64,000 bases of DNA from Orthonyx spaldingii (taxonomy: Eukaryota > Chordata > Aves > Passeriformes > Orthonychidae), in the NCBI GenBank assembly GCA_013397795.1, contig VZTJ01004697.1, forward strand, positions 910,649 through 974,648, given 5' to 3'. Made by a program: the position numbers and the translations under genes. This document shows, piece after piece, positions 12,960-26,225 of this stretch (positions within the stretch are counted from its first letter, which is position 1; each line of letters starts with the position of its first letter). The notes beneath the pieces are model-generated. The model made no database searches. It was not told the origin of the DNA and saw only the letters and a list, made by a program, of their open reading frames with translations.

Positions 12960-15900
12960 GAGAGAGAAAAGGTGTTTTTTACCATTTACTGTGCATCTGC
13001 TCTTATTAAACAGTGTCCACTAGAGGAGTAAATATGGGATTGAGAGGAAAAGATTCCAAGTTCTGATCTTTGCATTGGGTGATTTTTCATGTCTTGGTAG
13101 GAAAATCTCTCCTGTTGCTTTCTCCTAACACTAAAATGAACGTACCTGTTTCAAAGCATATCCCTGAATTATAACTACTTGCAGCTTCTCTGGTTCTTTG
13201 AAGATTCTGAAAGGGTATTTTTGTACTAGAGTTACATCACAAAATGCCAAGGCCCTTCTGACTTTTTCATACCACAGGGTACTGCAGTTCCAACCTTATT
13301 GTCTTCTCTTCCCAAACCAGACTTCTCTCCCCCTCTTCTACTTTCTATCACTGTTCCACTTGTATTTCTTGCCCGCCAGATAGCTGTCTGTTTTATCTCC
13401 CTTTGTATGTATTTTTAAACTGAGGCTCTGAAATGTCTGGGATGAAAATTGCCCTCCAAGAGGCCAAAGTGAGGAAGGAACTGAATGTTCTACTTAATTC
13501 AGATGAATCCATGCTAAACCTGTTTTCAGCTGTTTTCTCAAATTCAATTATCAAATGCTACCCAAGCCAAAAAGAACTTGTCTCTTGACTTTTCTTCCAA
13601 TCTCTGTGTTCATGAGCATGCGGATCTTTTATAATAAATTGTATTCAGGAGCATCAGGCTAGAAAGAACCACCTTCTGCCTTTGAGGCTGATCTCCCACA
13701 ATTGCAACCATGAGACAGATGCCCCATTCAGGAGTGCACAGATCTTTCATCGCTGCAATCACAGCACACAAAATACTACTTATTAGCCTTTAAAAATACA
13801 TATTTATAGTGGAAGGTCGAAAGTCATGCTATAATGTGCCATTGGAGCACAACAGGAGAGATCAAGGGTATTGCAAAACGAGATTGTGTGCAAAATACAG
13901 CTCCCAGGTGGAAAAAAAAAAAGCTGACTAATAACCGTGGCTTCTGAGGAAATAGGGAAACCCAGTGAAGTACCTGCCAGTATGACCTGAAGGAAAAACG
14001 TGTGCTGTTCCACAAGTGCCAGTGGGATGTGCCAACTAGATGCTGAAGGGAATGTAATGGCTTGAAGCATGAGTGTGTCTGCATCTTACTGCAGTATCCA
14101 GTTGTTCAACAGAGGGAGGGAAATATCCGAAACAAGGGCAGCAGAGTGATTAATTCTTCACAAGGCATGAAAGCTTGAAGTTAGTTTGGTGTAACTGCAC
14201 TACAAACAGAGATACATTCCCCTTTCAAACTCCCTTGTATGTACCAATACGCTGGATACCTGCATCAGAAACACACTTTCTGGGAATTTCTCTCTATAAA
14301 TTAATCATTCCCTTCCCTAATCCCCTCAAAATCCATCTGTAAGCCATTTAGGCAACCTGTCACCATGAGCGTCATGTGTAAGCAGCTTACAGAATTTCAC
14401 TTTTCAGACAGCTGAAAACCTTTTTGTAACTTTAACTACATTTATTCATGACCAGTTTATTGCAATTTGATCTTATCCTCTATGGTCACAGTTATACAGG
14501 GCCATGATACGTTTTCTTTGCCTTTCCTTTATGAGGCTGAACAAGTCAATTTCTCCTGTTCTCCTATCACAGGATGCATTCTCCCTCCCTTAATAAATTC
14601 TGTGATCCTTCTTTGAAACTTGGTTTCAATGCTGTGGTTGTTCTTAAGATATTTAGAAAAAGGGTGTCTGAGAAACTTGAGACCGTGAACATTCAATAAG
14701 TTGTCTGTGTGCATATGTTAAAACATATAAATGATGCACTCTCACATGTGTCTCTAACCATGTATTTTGAAACCAAAAAAAAGTATCAAGGTTCAGGTTC
14801 TTGCCAAACTCTTTTCCTTATGCTTGGGCTCAAAAGAGCTCTTGGAGTCCTTCTCAGTTTAAGTAGCAAGATGGAAGAAGGTGCAGCACAATCAAAGCAG
14901 ATCTAAATACAATAAAATAACCTCCTCTCTTCTTCTAAGAATTGTGCAACCTGACCTAGTTATGTTTTTAGAAAGTTGGTATGTGCCCCTACATGTATGG
15001 CTTCCAGCATAAAGAAACCCTAGAACCAGGCATGTTGTTATCATGTCACTTTTCATACTCCAGTCATCTTATGGGATTTCATAAATCATAAGGATCTTAT
15101 TCATATTTAAAACATTGTCAAAAGCACTTAACTCTCTTATGCCCTTTCTAATTTTAATTTTCCTTATTTAAGCCTCTTATAAATGCGTATGGCTTAAATG
15201 CTCATATAGCTGTCAGTACTTCCCCCTGATTTCATTACCTGCAAATTCTTGATAGAAAGCTGTGCTCTGAAACCTCTGTGTTGTGGAAGACTTAAAAGTG
15301 TTTGGAGTCACTTCTCCTGGGTCACCTTGTTAATGCAGTCAGCACTTACTTAAGGTTACAGCCTTGTATTTTAGTAAATGCCGCTGTATTCTGTCCTGTA
15401 CTTTCAAAGGCTATTCAAATTCTGGGCCTGAGTCTGCAGTCACATCTGCACAAACCTTGATGAGTACATCTGCAGAGCATCTTTGACTCTAGCAGTGCCT
15501 TGAGCAAACAGCAGTTCTATAATCTTGATTAAATTTAATAGCCAAAAGAAGAGGCTAACCACAAATCAGTAATGGTGAAATATAAGCCTTGCCCACCTCA
15601 CAGAAATAAGAGGGTTCTGTGTTCTCATACCCTACCCCAATCATACTTAGATCTGTTGGAAAGCCAAACCAAATTGTAAATGAATCCAAAACCAAACCGC
15701 AAATTGGCTTCTGGCACTTTAGATGCTTTTATTTAGGTGCCACCCAGCTTTGGAGGCTCCACAAAACCAAACTGGTGTTATTATCATCTTTTATTCTACT
15801 TCTAAGTAGAATCATCCTCTATTCTGCTTCTGGCACCATCTAGGGCAATTTAAAGCATAATTAACAGAGTGAAAGGCAATGAAATTTTGACTGAAAATGG

Positions 15901-17337
15901 TGTATTACTGTGATCCCATAACGTTTCTTTCCTGAATACTGTGTCAAAGTTTTTTATTAGAAAGCCATTTTTTCTTCTTCTAATTCTCCTTAGGTCTTTT
16001 TCTCAAACTCCAGTCTTCACAAATTTCTTATGTTCAATCCCATCCACAAAAGTTTTGATAATGAATTTTGGGGAGAATAAGAATAGATATTTTGATTGGA
16101 GGAAAATGAGTCTGTCTTTGTGGTTGTTTGGAAGGCTGTCACAAAATGGCTGTCCTTTGAAAGTCCACATTTGTGTCTTTCACTGCTGTGTTTAAGTTGT
16201 TCCAGTTAAAAGATGACCAAAAGCCAAATTCTTGGAGATACTAGAAAGTTGTGTTCCTGTAATGGGGGAGAAAAAGGATGAGTACTGTAAGCTTCTTCAG
16301 TTTCAGCTGAGATGTAAAGGTTTTGATTATTGTTTTTGAGAGCTGTGATGTTTTAACCTTGGTATTGACCCCCTATTGTTGCCTCCCTTTGAGGTCCAGG
16401 TCTATAGGAATGACTGCCTTAGCCAAGGCAAGTTATTATTGCTAGCAGCTCATCCTTGTTCACATCAGCGTTTGGACAACACGCTTATCTTCCCAAATGG
16501 AAAAGCACAGCCTCCAAAGGTTGTTGACTCTTGGCCTGGTGACTATGATGTGGCATGGCATGGCTGAAATGGAGACAGAGCAATGATAAGTGTGATACTG
16601 ATTTTGTCAGAGTCAGTGGCAGAATCTTATTCACTGCAGCAGGGCAATGGGTTCAAGCCAGAGGGAAGGTGACTCATCTTGACTCTTTGGGTATTTTACT
16701 CTAAGTGTTGATGTCTGATCTTACCAGTCTAGACTCAATGGTTTTAGGGGGGGTGAGGGGAGGGAGAAAAAAGTCATATCTAGAGCAGGATGCATCTCAT
16801 CCTAAAACAGATATCTAAAATAAATTGTGTGGACTACAATCTAGCTGCCCGTTTCTCTCTGCTGACTATAAAATCAGAGTATGACTGGCTCCAAAACACA
16901 CATCTGGGTTGACACTTACAGAAAGATTATTTGCTGGAGAGGACTGAAATGACATGGAAAAAAACTCCCACCATGGTCTTTGGGCAGAAAGCCACCTTAC
17001 CAGTGTTGTTACCTTATGGATAACAATACAGTACATTTAGCAATATTCCTCTCTGTGAGACTCAGAAGTGACCCGGAGATCAGGAGGGTTTGTTTGTGGT
17101 TCCTAACGCCTCCCTTTGCAACCTCCCCTGTGCTGGTAAGCAGGAGGAGATGGGAAGAAGAAAGGCATGTTGAATTGGTCTTTATGCTTCCTCCTCTGTT
17201 TCTAGCTTTTTGCTTTCATTTAACTCTTTTCTTAATGTTGTGTTTCCCCATTTCCAAATATTTAGAGTTTAACATTGCAGCTTCCAATGAAGAGTGCTGT
17301 TCTCGCCCTCACTTCTGAATAGAATAATGAAAACGTT

Positions 17338-17368
17338 TTAATTAATTTAATTAATAATTAAATTATAA
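17338..17368. repeat. AT-only low-complexity palindromic stretch
   Basis: Repeated TTAATT/AATTAA units, all A or T, partly self-complementary. No function assigned. Confidence 0.6.
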
Positions 17369-20300
17369 TGCACAGGATAGCTGAAAGGTTGTAGTAGAAT
17401 ATCTATTTAGATATTCACTTTCAATAGTTTTTAAGCAATTGCTTGTAGGTGTCATGGTTTTACAGTGACAGACTTTTGTACAAAATGACAATAGTGCTTT
17501 TTACCTTTCCAATTCTGTTTTGCTCAAGCTTTCAGAAACTTTCTGTGTGAGATGGTAAGTTGATGCTGGTTTACCATCCCCAAGACTTTAGAAGACATCA
17601 GGATATTTCAGTGATGTGATGCCTGTGGATGTAGAGGCACTTCGTTATTCTCTAGTTGTTATTGTCAGTTTCTGAGACTTTCTGGATCACAAAAAGTGCT
17701 TGCCATGGCACCATCACGTGCTATCAGCAGTTTACTTTCTGGTGTCTCTTAATGTGAAGCATCTCCAGTTAAAACAAAATGAACTTTTATTTCTGAGATC
17801 TCTTATGGCATAAGAGAAGAAGATGCCTGTTGTTCTGTCTGCTCAGCACGGCCTAATTCGGGGGCATATTGCCAGGTTCAGCATGCTTAAGGCCTGTGCA
17901 CGGCATTTGGGCTGCTAAAATATGCTCTGAATTTAGAGGGAGAATATCTATAAAAGCAGTCTGACATAAAAGAATTTTTGTAAGTAAATAACGGAGTGAT
18001 TTGATTTTTACCATGCATAGGAAAGTATAGTTTGCAACAGGATTGTTTTCTTGCTCTGTGTATTTTGAAATACTCAAGGCTGCTGTATTCCTGCTGCTCA
18101 ACACCGAGGCTTTTTTGCTAGTAAGCACAGGGGTTATTTGCTGGATTTCATTTTCAGATCATAGTGAAACTGAAAAAGCAGCAAAGTCTGGATGTCAGCG
18201 CAAATTATGAAGGCCCATAAAATACTCCCAGCGGATAGAACTCTCTATGGCAGAATTTACATTTCACATCACTTGGTAAATACTTAGTACTACTACTACA
18301 AAACAAACACTGGGATTAATCACAAGAAAAGTCTGCAGGTTGAAAACCTTGAATGAACAACTGTAGAAGGATTTTCAGTACTGCTTCAGTCTGTTGATGT
18401 ATCTCACCATGAAATCTTTCCATATTCATATTTGTTTTTTGGCTGAAGAAGTTAAACAGTGGTCTGGCTGCTAGTACAAAGTGTTCTGTCTCCCTTCCCC
18501 TCCTGCCTTCCTGTATTGCCATGACTCCAAAGTGAGGGGAGGAGTCCAGAGACTGAGCAGAATCAAATGCAGGTGGGGATTGAGTGCTAACCAGCCAAGA
18601 CAAACAGCACTCCTGCTGTCTTCTTTCTTTTTTTCTTTTTCTTTTTTTTTTCCCTTCCCCTGAGCTGTCCTACATTTGAAACTCTCAGCCTGTTTGTAGC
18701 TGCTTGTGTATGCAGTGATGCCGATTGCTTCGGTGTGCATCTCCCTGTTGCAGGCAAACACACTCTTGTTTCTTTTACATTCTCTCCTCCCCCTCAAACC
18801 TTTTTTCCCTAATGGTTCGGTTTTGAAAGAAAAAATAATGCAGTGAATAATAGATCTGTGCAAAAAGCCCGGTAAGAAAGCCAGGAGAAACTTGGCCAGC
18901 TTTCAGCTTTGTTACAGACTCAAAGCTCAGTCCAGGTGTATGGAAAATTTTGCGACTGCTCTCCAGACTGCTCAGCAAAACTGGGCCCTCTTGCACTCAG
19001 AGTGGAGCTGATTCTGGATTCTCATGGCAACACGAGGAAAATCCAGCTTCCACGTGGTTTGTGGGTCAAAACCTCAAACTGAAACACAGGACACCCAGCC
19101 CTCAGCCCACAAACCCAACCAAAGCAGATTTACACAAAGGCTGTGTCCCTCGGTGCTGAATTTGACAGATAACTAAATTTCCCTGTAAGCATCAATTTTT
19201 AATTACAACAATCTGATTATTAATATTTTTTGTCAGAAAATTATACTGAAATTCTGCACCTGAAATACAGTAAATCTCTTACATCATCCAAAGACATATG
19301 GTGAAAACGTTAAACTGTAGCAGAAGAAACTAAAACTAATCTCATCTTCTGTTGCCTAATTTGTTCCTTTAGGCAGCGTTTTGCCACATGATCTTTCTCT
19401 TGGGCCCAGCTTTGCCCCTGAAAGGTCTGTCTTTCTGGTTATTGAGTTTAACCACACGCTGCAGAAAGTAGTTTCACTGTGTCCTAACAGTAGTGGACAC
19501 AGAAGCACAGCTCCCAGCGTGGTATGTGTGCATGTATCAAATTCAACCCTGCAGTCACTTTTTATATGTTCTAATGTAAATGTCAACCAGTCTGCCAGGG
19601 ATTCTCTAAGCCAGCACAAGGTGACTGCTCTTGGAGAGACTTGCCATGCTTTATCACAAAGGAAGGTTGTCCTCTATCTCTTTGTTGCCTCCCTAAACTG
19701 AAAAGGGCATGTCATAAGTTCTGAAAATATAAAATCCATACTGTCACTTTCCTTGTGTCAGTGGCACAGGATGGAAGTAGAGTCATTCGGATATGATCTG
19801 TGAGTGGTGCCTCCCATCTGACATCCTGCTCACCCATGGTCTCCCTGCTCCCACTCAGAGGAACTCTGCACAGCTCCCTGCCAGCTCACCATGGTATCTC
19901 AACCACTCCCTAAACAAAATTAAGTGAAGCTGAGGATCACCTTAGAGAAACAGAAGGTATTATCAGGTTGTGTTTTTTTAACTCTGATCCTCAAAAAGCC
20001 TCAAAGGCTTCCTTGTCATCAGCTAGATAAAAAAAAGCCCTTCTGCCATCATAATGTACTTGTTGAGAGGTGATAGAGGATTTAACTTCTGTGGGTGCAG
20101 AGGAAAGCTTTTGCCAGCACTGAATCAACACCCAGCTTCCATGCCAGCAAGAAAACACTCCCCATAACCAGCACCCACAATCTGCTCAAGATTTCTTGCC
20201 AGGACTCAGATACCAGCTGCTTTTTGGGCCGCAGGCAATTATGGAATATGGTTGTTCCTTCCCTTTTCCTCCTAGCTGCATAGCAATTTATAGATTAAAA

Positions 20301-21341
20301 ATCTCTATATTTAATGTTTCGCTCTGTGAAAAGCTGCTCAATGCACAACCAGTCATTTTCTGCGTTACTAGAGGTACCCAGGTGCTCTAAAAGTACACCC
20401 AAGGTGGAGCACAGGGTGAATGCCCAGCCTGAAAGTGCAGCAGTTGCACTAAATGTGTGGCAGTGTCCTTACATGAAGAGAAGGGTCTTGCTGCCTTCTA
20501 GCAAGTGCCAAGAACAGTCCTTTAAAAAAGATTTCAGGAATGTCTAGTGATAGCCTAATGCACTGCAAGGATTGCAACACTAACTGGCAAAACGTAGAAG
20601 AAATAAAATACTGTTAACTGAGAGCCAAAGATCTTTTGTAAACTCTTGCTGTTGCTTTTGATATGCTGAGTGGAACGTAAGGGTGGGCAGTCCACTGTAT
20701 AGTGACATGGAGACGTAAGCTTCTCAACAAAACGTGCTACCAGTAACCAGAACTGGGGGTTTTTTTGCTTGTCATATCCTGGGTTAATACAGTTGTTTAA
20801 ATCTTGTTTAAGTTTTTTCTGCTTGCTCAGTTTAGGAGAATTTAACTTGTCAGACTTTATTACAGAGAAGATCCTCTTTCCTGCTTCACAATTTACTGCA
20901 GTGGCATTGCGAAAGCTCTAGGGAGAAAGTCAATTAAATGAGCAATGAAAACACTCCTAAGGATATTAAGAATTTGGATTTTGTTTGTTTTTTGCTTTTA
21001 ACAAAAACCTACTGTCAATTTGAGTGCTAAATTACTTGATATTGTTTGGTTTTTAAAAATTAATGGTTCTAGTGCAGTGTAGGCCTCGCTGGTTGCCTTG
21101 GTGCTTTAGCTCAGAGCAGGAATGCACTTTTGAAACAATCATCTGACAATCCCCATTTATTACAGTTTTGTTTTTGTTGAGAGCAGTCTCAGAACATGGG
21201 AGAGTTATGAATGAAATCAAACCGTGCATGTATGCTACAGTACACTTAGCACACTCCAGCCCCTAAGTGGCCTTCCTTCCCCTGGTCCAGAGGAGAGCTG
21301 GTCTGGAGCAAACCCAGCTCCAGAGGAACGTGGTGATGATG

Positions 21342-21385
21342 GTGGCTCTGCCTCACCAGTGGCTCTGCCTCACCAGTGGCTCTGC
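21342..21385 (+). repeat. 17-bp tandem repeat, about 2.6 copies
   Basis: The unit GTGGCTCTGCCTCACCA is present twice perfectly and then as a partial third copy (GTGGCTCTGC). It is a small minisatellite seed, not coding. Confidence 0.9.
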
Positions 21386-22464
21386 TGCAGAGATCTTCCT
21401 TACCTGCACTGCCTCACTTGCTGATGCAGAGACAACCCCTGGTTCCCAAATTTAGGAAACTCACTCTGAAGGCTAAGAGAGAGAGAGGGTGAGCATATCT
21501 GTGTCTTGTTTTGTCAGGTCATTGACCACATTGGGCATCTAAACCAATTCCACTTCTGGCTAGGATGAGTCCAGGCCTTGGTGCCATCATGCCTCAGGTC
21601 CCTTTTTATCCTGAAATATGAGAGAGGATGGATTGATCAGAAAGGAAATCCATCCAGCTGACTGTCCTGCCAGCAGCACTGAGCAGCATGGAACAGAGCA
21701 AGCCTACAGTGAAACATTTGAACTATATTTGAATTCATTAGAATATATGTAACTTTTCATGAGGTTCTGGAAAAGATTTGTCAAATGACCTCTACTAAAA
21801 TTCTGATATAAAATAGTAATTTTTGTCAGCCTGAGTAGAACACATGTATCGTGGAATACAATGGACATCGTTGCAGTTTGGAATTTGTGCCTTCACATCA
21901 GATTACAGCTCAGTTATTCCACATGAAAAATAATGCCTTAATTGTAAAACAGCTCTTTTAATCTTTAGAAGATGGAAGCTTTGTGTGCACATTCAAATCT
22001 GCTGAGTATTTTTATGAATGTATGATATAGAAAGGGTTAAAGTGCATTGAGGCCCTCCAGTGAACCTGGTATAAGAGCAAATCACTGGAAGGCAAAGGGT
22101 GCCTCAGCCTTTGACCAGATGAATTTATACAGTATCTGGGGTCTACTAGGCATTTTCTCTAGTCCTTGGTGTCAGTATTTTAATGTAACTTTGTATCCAA
22201 AGCTGTTCTGGTATGAAAAGAACCCCTCTGCACAGCACTTTTCTGCTGCCCTGGGATTGATCATGTCCTCGGTGAGTACAGCAGCGATGACACCCATCTG
22301 TGCCATGCTGGTGAACTCCTCCTGGTACCTTTGCAGGAAAACATGCACAGAGTAGTTCCGAAGGAGTGAGTTGCACTGAAGTTGTTGGAGGCTCAGCAAG
22401 TGATTTAATGATCACAACTGTTTGTTTGCAGACTGGGTTTGGACAAGTGGAAATATACTGACCT

Positions 22465-22680
22465 GTGATCTGAGACCTACTCCGAGCTCTGCAAGTTCTT
22501 CCTATGTGACCTTGGGCAAATCATTTCTCTGCTTTTTCTCCCTCCTTATCTGTTTAGTCTCTCAGGAAGCTCCTAAGAGCAGAGACTGTATCTTGCTCTG
22601 TGTTTGTACAGTGCCTAACATAACAGGGCCCCAAGCTTCCTGAGATCCCAAAGATGCTGTTGCAATGCAAGTTGTAAATG
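22465..22680 (+). mobile_element. Ancient CORE-SINE/MIR-like element
   Basis: It contains GTGACCTTGGGCAAATCATTT, the hallmark core of MIR-type SINEs, then a TCTGTTTAGTCTCTCAGGAAGC…GCAGAGACTGT…TGTTTGTACAGTGCCTAACA block and a GGGCCCCAAG segment. This order matches amniote CORE-SINEs of the kind abundant in turtles and crocodilians. The tRNA-like head is poorly preserved. Confidence 0.75.
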
Positions 22681-24714
22681 TTAAAGAGGTGTAAGAATAT
22701 GGTCCCATGCACCATCATCACCATCTGTTTTCCTATGACAAATTAGTAGTAGGAAAGCACACAGCTGAGTGATTAGAGCTGTGACCACTCATGAGCCTCA
22801 CCAGGTCCTGCTCCTGGCTTTCGCACCGCCGTGCTTTGTAACAAAAGCTGTTTAAAAATCTTCCAGCAACATACTGTTGATTTTTCTTCCATAGAGAGTG
22901 TCAAATTAATAAAAACTGAAAAAAAAGAGGGAAGAAAATCAAGAGCATGGCAGTTTTGACAAAGCTTTACTGGGAAGATGATTCGGGGGCCCAGATTGGA
23001 ATTCCCGGAAAAACAGAGAGCAAGTGACCTCCTCACCTCACCTCTTCTAGAGGAGCCAGTACTGTTCTCATTCATTGGAGGAGGCTGTGGTTGAAATCTC
23101 TGCTTCAGCAAAAGTTTTATATAAAGACAAGCTTGAGCTACTAGGTAATGTCACGATGGCTGGAGCCATCACCTGGGGTTCAAAAAGGTTGGTTCTTTGT
23201 TGGGACTGCACAGGTGGGGGCTTGGCTTCCCCACTTCTTGATAATTTCCTCTCCAGTAGATTCTGCAGGGAGAAGGGCATTGAGATTCTCTCTGTGGCTT
23301 TACATTCACAAATTTGCAAGGTTTTGAGGTTGTTCTCAGCAGAAAGGAAAGCAGAAAAAATATTTTATGTCCTGAACAGATAGGAAAGCCATTTGCTGCC
23401 CAGCTCCTTCTGAAAGCGGTGTAATTTTTGACTGTTTTTGTGTGTCCTCTAACAAGTGGGTACTCTGTTGCTTTTAAAATGCTCATGTAACACCTTTTGT
23501 GATGTTAATCAGTTACCACTTCTCCTTTGGGGCTGGTGCTTCCTCTGATCTGGCTGGAAGTGTGGAAAGGCAGCTGTATAAAGGTGCTTCGTGCCCTGGA
23601 GCTTGGGGCATCACACGGAGCAGCCATCGGGCAGCTTCCTCCAACCTCAGCTGCAGCAGCAGCTATGGAGCTGTTTGCTCCACAGATAATAATTAGATTT
23701 TGGTTGTGCTTCCTTCACACAGCACTTCCCTATAGTTATATAACCAGCTATGCCAACTTTCTGCACCTCCCAGGACACTCCTGGAAAAAGGGAATCCTCC
23801 AGCTGGACAGGGAATGCAAGCAGCAAGCAAGTATGCACTGCTGCTCCAGGATTTAATTCTGTCAGGATGAAATATTCTGAAATCTTATGAATTTGATTAT
23901 TTCTTTACACTGGAAATTTTAAAATATACCCTGCTATAAGTCAAATTGTTCTTGGCTTCTCCTTAGTAATTCCCCATTATTTGTTGGAAATTATGTCATC
24001 CAAAGGACTGAAACAAATTGATCATGGGAAGTCTACATTTAGTCATAAAACTACCATGTTTGAACTTTTGTCTGACATACCAGATGGGGCAATGACTGGT
24101 GATGATAATTGTTGTGTTAATCAAGCCTAAGATTTACTAAATTATTTCTGTGCTTTTTTCCACTTTTCTTGGAAGAGTTTTCTTTGACAAGCAGGTGTTT
24201 CTTTCCAAGATCATAATCAGTGTGGAAACATAGGGTGGCTTGGAGCTGTCACATTTCCACCAACAGTATTTCATTACTACTATGTTTATGTCTATGTCCA
24301 CTTAATGAGATTTCTATAGATCATGAGACCCACTTAGTTTGTCCTTAACCCCATAATGATAGGAAATGGTGCTCTCGACTGCCAGACTGATTTCCCTCAT
24401 GAGGGTCATAATGTTAAAATTTCCTTTCCAAAACCAAGAGCCATATGTTGCCACATGGAACTGCCATCGGTTGCTTGAGTGCATCAGTGCCCTGAATTTT
24501 ATGACAACTGGAATGGCTACTATGGTTGAAATGAAACTTTTCAACTTCAGGGGTTGCAGTCACAAAGGAGGTTTGTGTCTGGACTTACGTGGAGCATGCC
24601 AGTGCAGAACTGAGCTCATTTCCTAGCTTGGATCTGGCATTTCTTCAGGAGCAGAAGGAAGAGGATTTCACATCTGTTCCTTCTTGCCTAGAGGAAAGCA
24701 CGCTTATTAACTGT

Positions 24715-24905
24715 ATTTCTTCACTGAAAGGGTTGTCAAGAGTTGGAACATGCTGCCAAGGGAAGTGGTGGAGTCACCATCCCTGGAAATGTCCAAGAAA
24801 TGACTGGATGTGTGTGCCATGGTTTAGTTGAGATGATGGTGTTCTGTCAAAAGTTAGATTCAATGATCTTGAGGGCCTTTTCCAACCTTTATGATTCTAT
24901 GAAAA
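24715..24905 (+). mobile_element. CR1 LINE 3' end
   Basis: It matches the avian CR1 3' end: TTCACTGAAAGGGTTGTCA, GGAAGTGGTGGAGTCACCAT, CCCTGGAAATGTCCAAGAAA, GATCTTGAGGGCCTTTTCC, and the terminal ATGATTCTATG. It is 5'-truncated to about 190 bp. Confidence 0.93.
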
Positions 24906-26154
24906 GACTCAGAATCTTGAGCTGCAATGATGCCGAAGTCACTTGGTTCACTGAATCTTGTAAGACACAGTTTAATAAAATCTGTCACTATTGCCAGTAT
25001 TTGCACAGAGAGAAAAGAAAAAAATTATTCATGGGAGAGACTTATCTCCCATTATTTGCATTATCATTAAACTGAGATATTTCAGGATGAGACAAAGATG
25101 GGAAAGTTGCTTGTTTTGGGTATTTTATTTTTATCTCTCCAGGCTCAGGCAATTTCGTGAGCCTGCAGCTGTAGTTCCAGGAAGAAACAGGTGAAATGAA
25201 AAGTAAATTGTCAAGTAATGTAAAGATAACAGAGCACTGTTTTCCAGCCCCAAAGCAGGAGTCTTGAAAAACAGATAAACAGGACTGAAATCCTCCAAAA
25301 TAAGTTATAGTGCCTGTCTGTTGTGGTGTAATTGACTGTTGTTATATATTCATATGAGGTATAGAAAGCATTTAGTATGCTTTTGCCATTAAAAGAATTA
25401 ATGATGCAGATCCCCATTTCCCAGAAATTAATTGCAACTCTTTCTGCTCTGGTATGTTTATAAAGCTTAACGGACATTCCAAGGAAGAAAGAAAAGCTTA
25501 GCACAAAATATGACTGAAGAAAAGTCAGTTTTACCCAAGGGTTTGCTTTGGCTTTTGGTTTGTGACGTGTAATGTGACAGATTTGGTAGCAGTTTATTGC
25601 ATAAAAATGATGCAGCACTGACACAGCCTATTTGACTTCAGAACCTCAACTCACTTGTCTTGACTGACTGATTGCCAAATCCAGCTTTTCGCAGATTAAA
25701 ACAAAAAAAAGCTTCAAAAGCGAACCAATTTTTTTTTAAATCCCTGGAAATACACAACCTTCCGACTTTTCCACAATGACTAGGCACTAACTTTCAGAGC
25801 CCGCTCTTAATATTGTATTTATTCATGTATTTCAGGCCATTGGAGGTTTTCGTTTCCCTTTCTCTCTCCCACTCCCAGTTTCTCTCTCAGTCTAACATTC
25901 AAAGTGTCTACAATACCAAAAGCAAATATACTGTTGTTTCGTGCGTGTCATAGCTCTTACTCTGAGGGCCATGAACTCAGTAATGTGTTTCTCTTCTAAC
26001 ATAAAAGGATGGAAAAAGATAAGAACTTGTATCACCTCTGAGGTAAGCTTTGTGGAGCCATGCCAGTGCTCTGCTAAACAGAGGCCTGTAATGCAAAAAT
26101 GTATTCCTGCAGGTAATTTTGTGATTAGGGGAAAGACCAGAGATTGATGGATTA

Positions 26155-26225
26155 TAGGTCTGACTCAGAAATCATTGAAGTCAAAGGAGAGCCCTTCAAT
26201 GATTTTAATAAATGGTCGTTCTTTA
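26155..26225. repeat. Ancient palindromic repeat fragment
   Basis: CATTGAAGTCAAAGGAGAGCC is followed by its near-complement CCTTCAATGATTTT. This gives the CATTGAAGTCAATGG…TTCAATGG arrangement typical of old palindromic amniote repeats. It is decayed and the family is not named. Confidence 0.45.

Larger units (their letters stand above)
3589..22464. other. Long intronic stretch with no recognisable gene
   Basis: AT-rich, with scattered homopolymers (A-rich tract 10150-10186; A run at 12943-12959 followed by GA repeats; A/T palindromic stretch 17338-17368; T-rich run 18625-18652). Frames of 60-130 codons occur on both strands at the density expected by chance. They lack recognisable domains, initiation context or splice structure. 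The 17-bp tandem repeat at 21342 is listed separately. Confidence 0.6.

Noticed and set aside
23570..23620. TATA-like promoter (CTGTATAAAGGTGC) in a GC-richer patch
   Set aside because: A single TATAAA in 64 kb of AT-rich DNA is expected by chance. No start codon or exon follows that can be recognised.
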